A stretch of 56,899 nt of DNA, taken from the NCBI GenBank assembly GCA_013286325.1, contig JABDFZ010000008.1, positions 1-56,899 on the forward strand, in the 5' to 3' direction. This stretch comes from Bacteroidota bacterium. Lineage in GTDB: Bacteria; Bacteroidota; Bacteroidia; Sphingobacteriales; Sphingobacteriaceae. Position numbers and translations under genes: made by a program. Position 1 is the stretch's first letter. The number at the start of each line of letters is the position of its first letter. Below, piece by piece: positions 52,180-56,899 of this stretch. Below the pieces are notes generated by a model. That model had not been told where the DNA came from and made no database searches. It saw only the letters and a program-made list of their open reading frames with translations.

Positions 52180-52854
52180 TTAAAGAATTTCCTTATTGAT
52201 GGCTATTACATCGAATGAATCCAGATTTCGCCTCACAAAATAATTCTTACTGTCCAACAGGGCTAATGCCGAGTAATATTGATAAGTAGTGAGGTGCAGG
52301 TATTCGAATATAATTATCTCAGGCCTCAGGTTAACAAAATCTATACTCCTGATGATCTCATAATCATGCCCTTCAGTATCAATTTGCAGGATATTAATTT
52401 TAGGGAAGTTGTGTTTCTCTACTAACGATTTTAATGTTATACAGTTTACTTTTTCCTTTATAACATGCTTACGGAGGTTGGTAAGCTGGTTTTCATGTTC
52501 AGTAAGTATCTTTTTATTGAATGACCCTAAACCTTTTGCCCAATCGGGCAGATCTTCGTCTTTTTTTAAGCCATAAATTACCCGGGTGGTGTTTTTCGCA
52601 TCTATGGCAGCATTTTCAAATAGCAAATTTTTATTTTTCCTAAACTTATTTGTTAAGCTTTTAAACATATAGCTCACTGGCTCTACAAGAATGCCCCTTA
52701 AATTTTTCCGGTTAAGATGTTCCGTTAAAAAATCCTTTAAATCACCTTCATTAGCCCCAATAACTATTACGTGTATTAGTTCATCCGGCAGGTCTTCAAA
52801 ATAATTAGTTAATACTTCAGGAATTGATAGTTTAGGTACATTTTTATACTCCAT
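52180..52854 (-). CDS. FkbM-family SAM-dependent methyltransferase
   Basis: 224 aa. The SAM-binding glycine loop is VIVIGANEGDL near residue 30; ILVEPVSYMFKSL follows; the FkbM signature is LQIDTEGHDYEIIRSIDF at about 155-172, then IIIFEYLHL. Members O-methylate sugars, polyketides or glycans; no glycosyltransferase is adjacent, so the substrate is unknown. It sits inside the permease array between paralogs 4 and 5 on the same strand, preceded by a strong hairpin, so it probably has its own promoter. Not a usual component of such clusters. Confidence 0.88.
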   Translation of the reverse strand: MEYKNVPKLSIPEVLTNYFEDLPDELIHVIVIGANEGDLKDFLTEHLNRKNLRGILVEPVSYMFKSLTNKFRKNKNLLFENAAIDAKNTTRVIYGLKKDEDLPDWAKGLGSFNKKILTEHENQLTNLRKHVIKEKVNCITLKSLVEKHNFPKINILQIDTEGHDYEIIRSIDFVNLRPEIIIFEYLHLTTYQYYSALALLDSKNYFVRRNLDSFDVIAINKEIL

Positions 52855-52872
52855 TCAGCAAATAGGTTTTTA

Positions 52873-52923
52873 ATGCTTTGAACTTTAATAAAACTATCGA
52901 GTTTTTACTAAAGTTCAAAGCAT
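52873..52923. terminator. 15-bp perfect inverted repeat between permease 5 and FkbM gene
   Basis: ATGCTTTGAACTTTA (52873-52887) and TAAAGTTCAAAGCAT (52909-52923), extended outward by GTTTTTA/TAAAAAC with a small bulge. It lies 23 bases past the permease 5 stop codon and 19 before the FkbM ATG: terminator for permeases 6-5 or leader hairpin of FkbM. Confidence 0.65.
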
Positions 52924-52946
52924 ATACTAAAAACAATGCTAATCGC

Positions 52947-55412
52947 CTATTCGCTTCTCAAGCTTTTCACCGGATTGGCAATTGCCGCTTTTACAGTTTG
53001 AAAGCTCGATGTAAATACTGCTGCCAGCAGCATTGCCGCCCCGCTTGATGTAAATATCCACCAACTTATGGCTGTGCGGTCGGCAAAGTTCTCCATCCAT
53101 TTATGCATTGCATACCAGGCCAAAGGAGTCACCAACACAAACGCCAGCACAATAAGCCATATAAGTTCGGTTGATAATAAAGTTACTATTTGGGCAACTG
53201 AGGCACCAAGCACTTTACGTACACCAATCTCTTTTGTTCGCTGATTGGTAGTATAAATAGCCAGGCCTAACAAGCCTAAGCAGCTGATGAATATGGATAA
53301 GCCGGTTGCCCAATTTAACAAGGTTGAAGTATGTTGTTCGGCTTCGTAAAATTTGGCTATATCCTCATCAAAGAAATTGTATTCAAAATCATCATCAGGA
53401 TATATTTCTTTCCATGATTTTTTCATGTCCGCGATTGCTACTTTCCAATCATCACCATTTGCAGATTGCGGTTTTAGGGCTATATGGAATGTACCTGTCA
53501 TGAATGGACTTGTACCTGTGTAAATAGCTATCGGTTTAATAGGCGAATGAAGTGATTTTTGATAAAAATCGGCTACTACACCCACAACCTGCAGCGCTTT
53601 AACACCATTAAAATGAAGCAGCGTTTTGCCAATCGCTTCGTGTGGGCTCCTGAAACCAAGCACACGTGCGTAGGTATTGTTAATAACCACAAATTTTCCA
53701 GTATCGCCTTTTTGTATTGCCCTGCCCGCGAGTAATTTAATTTTATAAAGGTTCATGTAATTTTCATCAGCGAATTTTAACTCAACGTCGGTCTTAATTT
53801 CTTTTTTTCCATCCATATAAGAAACCAGCGTAGAATGTGTACTACCTGAAGATGGCGGGGCTCCCCCAACGCTAACCAATTGAACTTGTGGTATTGCGCG
53901 TAACTTGTTTAGAAAAACCTGATTACGGCTTGCAGTCCGATTTTTCCATGGGGAGTTTATAAATACAATGGCATCTTTTTTAAAGCCAAGGTCTTTATGC
54001 AGTGCATAGTAAATTTGCTTGCTTACCAAAACCGTTGCCATTATAAAAAACTGTGCAATAATAAACTGGGTAACGGTTAATGATTTACGAAGCCAGGCAT
54101 TGCGTGTTTTACTACTATTGGAATTTGCCTGATTCTTTAATACCAATATAGGTTTGTAACCCGATAGCATAATTGCCGGATAGAAGCCTGAGAGAAGGCT
54201 TACGGCAGCGGTTAGTACAATTAAAAATAAAATTAAACTTGGCTGAAGAAAATCAATTTTTATGCCTTTAGGAACAAAATCCGAAAATAATTTCAATATT
54301 AAAGGCGTTAACATTACAGAGATAATAACAGCTATTAGCGTAATAAGAAAAGTTTCGCTTAAAAACTGAGATATCAACTGTTTGCGGCTGCTACCCATGG
54401 TTTTACGTATACCAATTTCCTTTGCTCTTTGTGTAGCCTGCGCAGTAGTTAAATTAATAAAGTTGATACAGCCTAATACTAACAAAAATGAAGCGATGAC
54501 TAACAACCCATACATAGTGTTTTTACTTGCTATTTGCCCTGAATCAAAATTTCCATAGTTTTCATTAAAATGAAGGTCACTCAGCGGTTGCAGGCTAAAT
54601 CCGTGAGTATTGCCCTTATCCTCAGGTTTTGGCGGGCTGTTCTTCTTCAAAATACTATTTAATTGTTTCTCCATGCGGGCAGCATTTGCCGTTGGAGATA
54701 TCCTGATAAAAAGCTGGGAGGAAGAACTTGTACTTTCCCATTCAGTTAATTGTAGCTGATCTTTCAAGTCTTTATTAACGGTGACTGTGCTGTATGATAT
54801 AAAATCATGGAAGGAAAAATCGGTATTTTCTGTTATTGTTTCAACAATACCGGTAACCGTAGTTTTAATGGTATCATAGGTCACAATTTTACCTATCATT
54901 TGATTATAAGGTACCGATGCAAAGTATTTTTTTGCCTGATCGGATGTTAATACTACCTGGTTGGGTGCATTTAATGCAGTTTTCTGAGAACCGGCAAGCC
55001 ATTTATAATTAAATATTTTAAAGTACTCCGGGCCGGCAAGAACTATATTGTCCTGATTTTTAAATCTGACAGGAACATTTCCCTTACCTGCGATAAATAC
55101 GTTTGGCTGAGACAAAGTATAAAAAGGGGCTGCTACTTCAACTCCTGTCGCCTGGCTTTTAACAGCGCCTGCCAATGGCCCGCATACTCCGCTATTATAT
55201 CCTTTTTCACCCTGAAAAGAATAATTACTGACCACCCTGTAAATACGATCACCATCTTTATGAAACTTATCGAAAGTAAGATCGAAATGCACAATTAAGT
55301 AAATTACCAGTGCTGCACTAATACCTATCGATAAACCGATAACATTTATCAGTGTGAACAGCTTGTGCTTCCAGAAACCCCTGAACGCAATTTTAAAATA
55401 GTTTTTTATCAT
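52947..55412 (-). CDS. MacB/FtsX-type ABC permease, paralog 5 (821 aa)
   Basis: Double-FtsX permease. N-terminus MIKNYFKIAFRGFWKHKLF; half one has RAKEIGIRKTMGSSRKQL, half two QRTKEIGVRKVLGASVAQI; ends IANPVKSLRSE. The first periplasmic domain has PKPEDKGNTHGFSLQPLSDL, an arrangement closest to paralog 4. Downstream of paralog 6 by 59 bases. This pair (6, 5) is separated from the 4-1 run by the FkbM gene and a hairpin, so it is likely a distinct transcript. Confidence 0.92.
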   Translation of the reverse strand: MIKNYFKIAFRGFWKHKLFTLINVIGLSIGISAALVIYLIVHFDLTFDKFHKDGDRIYRVVSNYSFQGEKGYNSGVCGPLAGAVKSQATGVEVAAPFYTLSQPNVFIAGKGNVPVRFKNQDNIVLAGPEYFKIFNYKWLAGSQKTALNAPNQVVLTSDQAKKYFASVPYNQMIGKIVTYDTIKTTVTGIVETITENTDFSFHDFISYSTVTVNKDLKDQLQLTEWESTSSSSQLFIRISPTANAARMEKQLNSILKKNSPPKPEDKGNTHGFSLQPLSDLHFNENYGNFDSGQIASKNTMYGLLVIASFLLVLGCINFINLTTAQATQRAKEIGIRKTMGSSRKQLISQFLSETFLITLIAVIISVMLTPLILKLFSDFVPKGIKIDFLQPSLILFLIVLTAAVSLLSGFYPAIMLSGYKPILVLKNQANSNSSKTRNAWLRKSLTVTQFIIAQFFIMATVLVSKQIYYALHKDLGFKKDAIVFINSPWKNRTASRNQVFLNKLRAIPQVQLVSVGGAPPSSGSTHSTLVSYMDGKKEIKTDVELKFADENYMNLYKIKLLAGRAIQKGDTGKFVVINNTYARVLGFRSPHEAIGKTLLHFNGVKALQVVGVVADFYQKSLHSPIKPIAIYTGTSPFMTGTFHIALKPQSANGDDWKVAIADMKKSWKEIYPDDDFEYNFFDEDIAKFYEAEQHTSTLLNWATGLSIFISCLGLLGLAIYTTNQRTKEIGVRKVLGASVAQIVTLLSTELIWLIVLAFVLVTPLAWYAMHKWMENFADRTAISWWIFTSSGAAMLLAAVFTSSFQTVKAAIANPVKSLRSE

Positions 55413-55426
55413 GATGGATGATTTAT

Positions 55427-55474
55427 TAGTTCATTGTTTATAGTTCATAGCAGAAGCTTCCTGCCTGCTGCTTA
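55427..55474. repeat. Double heptad array between permeases 5 and 6
   Basis: GTTCATAG-type units with TAG at 55427, 55441 and 55448 (multiples of 7), followed by TTCCTGC, CTGCTGC, TTACTCA units that run into the permease 6 stop codon. Same two-part layout as 47084-47158. Confidence 0.7.
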
Positions 55475-56899
55475 CTCACTTCTCAAGCTTTTAACCGGAT
55501 TTGCAAGCGCTGCCTTAATTGATTGAAAGCTTATGGTAGCAAAAGCTATAATCAAAGCTACAATGCCTGCCATGGCGAGTACCCACCAGCTAATGTTAAT
55601 ACGGAAAGCAAAATCGAGTAGCCATTTACTCATTAAGAACCATGCTACAGGCAGTGCGATAACCGAAGCCACTAAAACTAGCTTTAAAAAGTCCCGGGAC
55701 AGCTCAATAACAATTTGAGGAACACTAGCGCCTAATACTTTACGCACACCTATTTCTTTAACCCGTTGTGTTATGGTAAATGCTGATAAGCCGAATAAAC
55801 CAAGGCAGGCAATAAATATGGCAATGCAGGAGAATATGGTAAACAAACTACTTTGCTGCTGTTCGCTATTATATAATTGAGCAAACTTTTCATCCAAAAA
55901 ATTAAAATCGAACGGTGTATTAGGCAGGTATTTGTGCCATGTAGTTTCGATGGAATTAATAGCAGCTTTAGTATTACTGCCATTAATTTTTATAGATAAC
56001 TTGTTATAATAACTATTATTTAAAGAAGGCAGCTGAAACAATAAAGGGATGATTTTTTGGTGCAAAGACTCGAAGTGGAAATCTTTTACTACCCCAATTA
56101 TTTTACCTTTTATGCCTCCATATTGCATATCTTTTCCTAATGCCTGTTGTGGTGTTCCCCAGCCGAATTCCTTTACCGCTTCTTCATTTATTACATAATT
56201 ATTGGTATCTGTCGAAAACGCCTTTGAAAAATTCCTGCCCGATGCCATTTCCATACCATAAGTGGGTATAAAGCCATAATCTGTAGTAATGTATTTAAGA
56301 TCGACTTTTAATGGCTGCAATGATCCTCCCTGCACAATAGATGCATTCTGATCGTCAAGTAAACGACCTGAAGGAATACGTGATGATCTTCCTACCTCTT
56401 TTATTGCAGCATTTTTTAGCAGATCAGTCTTAAATGCATCATATTGCCCATTAAGGGAGTGTACATAATCCATTGTAATGATGTGATCTTTATTAAAGCC
56501 AAGAGCTTTATTTTGTATGTATTGAAGCTGCTGAAATACAACAGTTGTAGCTACTATTAAAATAATGGAGATTGAAAACTGTACAACAACCAATACCTTA
56601 CGGAATGAGATGCCTCCCTGCCCTACTTTCAACATACCTTTTAACACCTTTACAGGTTTAAAAGATGACATGAATAACGCCGGATATATCCCGCTTACTA
56701 AGCCAATAATAAATGGCAGCGCCAACACCGGCAATAAAACCGACCAGTGTAATAAACTATTAACAGATAAAGATTGATTTGAGATACTATTTACAAATGG
56801 AATTAATAAACATGTTGCTATAATAGCCAGAACGAGTGCCATCCACGTAATTAATACAGATTCGCTTAAAAATTGGCTGATAATCTCCTTGCGTTGTGC
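55472..56899 (-). CDS. MacB/FtsX-type ABC permease, paralog 6, 5'-truncated by window edge
   Basis: The frame is open from the last base of the window (AQRKEIISQFLSESVLITW) down to NPVKSLRSE, 475 residues, so the Met at 56842 is internal. It contains the end of the first half (the QRKEIISQFLSES stretch corresponds to the segment after the first coupling motif in the paralogs), the central helix, the second periplasmic domain and the second FtsX domain with QRVKEIGVRKVLGASVPQI. The N-terminal part and any upstream genes of the cluster lie outside the window. Confidence 0.9.
   Translation of the reverse strand, partial: AQRKEIISQFLSESVLITWMALVLAIIATCLLIPFVNSISNQSLSVNSLLHWSVLLPVLALPFIIGLVSGIYPALFMSSFKPVKVLKGMLKVGQGGISFRKVLVVVQFSISIILIVATTVVFQQLQYIQNKALGFNKDHIITMDYVHSLNGQYDAFKTDLLKNAAIKEVGRSSRIPSGRLLDDQNASIVQGGSLQPLKVDLKYITTDYGFIPTYGMEMASGRNFSKAFSTDTNNYVINEEAVKEFGWGTPQQALGKDMQYGGIKGKIIGVVKDFHFESLHQKIIPLLFQLPSLNNSYYNKLSIKINGSNTKAAINSIETTWHKYLPNTPFDFNFLDEKFAQLYNSEQQQSSLFTIFSCIAIFIACLGLFGLSAFTITQRVKEIGVRKVLGASVPQIVIELSRDFLKLVLVASVIALPVAWFLMSKWLLDFAFRINISWWVLAMAGIVALIIAFATISFQSIKAALANPVKSLRSE

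Noticed and set aside
42158..56899. Recent tandem duplication or assembly repeat of the permease genes
   Set aside because: DNA of the paralogs differs strongly, even at the conserved 3' ends, so the copies are old and not an assembly artefact.

Overview
The window reads as chromosomal DNA from a Bacteroidota bacterium of the Sphingobacteriaceae type; Mucilaginibacter or Pedobacter is my best guess. The grounds are moderate AT richness, AT-rich translation starts without Shine-Dalgarno sequences, TAnnTTTG promoter boxes, the gene content (DUF3667, NupG-like permease, bifunctional nuclease, 800-residue double-FtsX permeases) and short intergenic palindromes of a kind common in this family. The genus is inferred, not demonstrated. 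I saw no rRNA, tRNA, CRISPR array, prophage, transposase or plasmid function.

Layout. 1-1789: 3' part of an N-acetylmuramoyl-L-alanine amidase and an MCE/MlaD lipid-transport protein. 1862-5284 (minus): a run of PhoH ATPase, purC, a STAS protein and RNase Z. 5383-8591: SAM hydroxide adenosyltransferase, a small membrane protein and an MsbA-like ABC exporter. 8698-13221: a clan GH-A-like secreted glycosidase, lepA and folD. 13302-14838 (minus): lipoprotein, Rieske ferredoxin and NTF2-like protein. 15001-18431: queE, a TPR/PD40/OmpA protein and a lone CBM6-like protein. 18503-24857: recQ, manC, rlmB, dnaB. 24926-31726: chromate transporter, TPR protein, etfB-etfA, bifunctional nuclease, nucleoside permease, DUF3667 protein. 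31729-38851: plant cell-wall glycosidases (GH53, GH3, GH9) around a degenerate metallo-beta-lactamase-fold protein. 39072-56899 (minus): outer-membrane barrel, TolC, one ABC ATPase and six tandem paralogous MacB/FtsX-type permeases, with an FkbM methyltransferase inside the array.

Two signals go beyond gene content. First, many spacers carry degenerate tandem arrays with a 7-nucleotide period. They usually form an inverted pair of arms, often begin at or within the stop codon of the adjacent gene, and frequently place TAG/TGA/TAA triplets exactly 7 nt apart, which gives stops in all three frames. The unit differs from spacer to spacer, while the two arms inside one spacer stay complementary. 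Second, a gapless 40-bp element (29/40 identical) lies upstream of both the ATPase-TolC pair and the four-permease run, which suggests that the separately transcribed parts of this ABC system share a regulator.

How the genes work together. Most of the window is housekeeping (translation, replication, folate, purine and queuosine metabolism, ETF). The CAZymes could cooperate on beta-glucan and galactan side chains, although no SusC/SusD pair is present. The permease cluster looks like a MacB-type tripartite efflux or stress-response system with many permeases sharing one ATPase and one TolC; no membrane-fusion protein is visible here.
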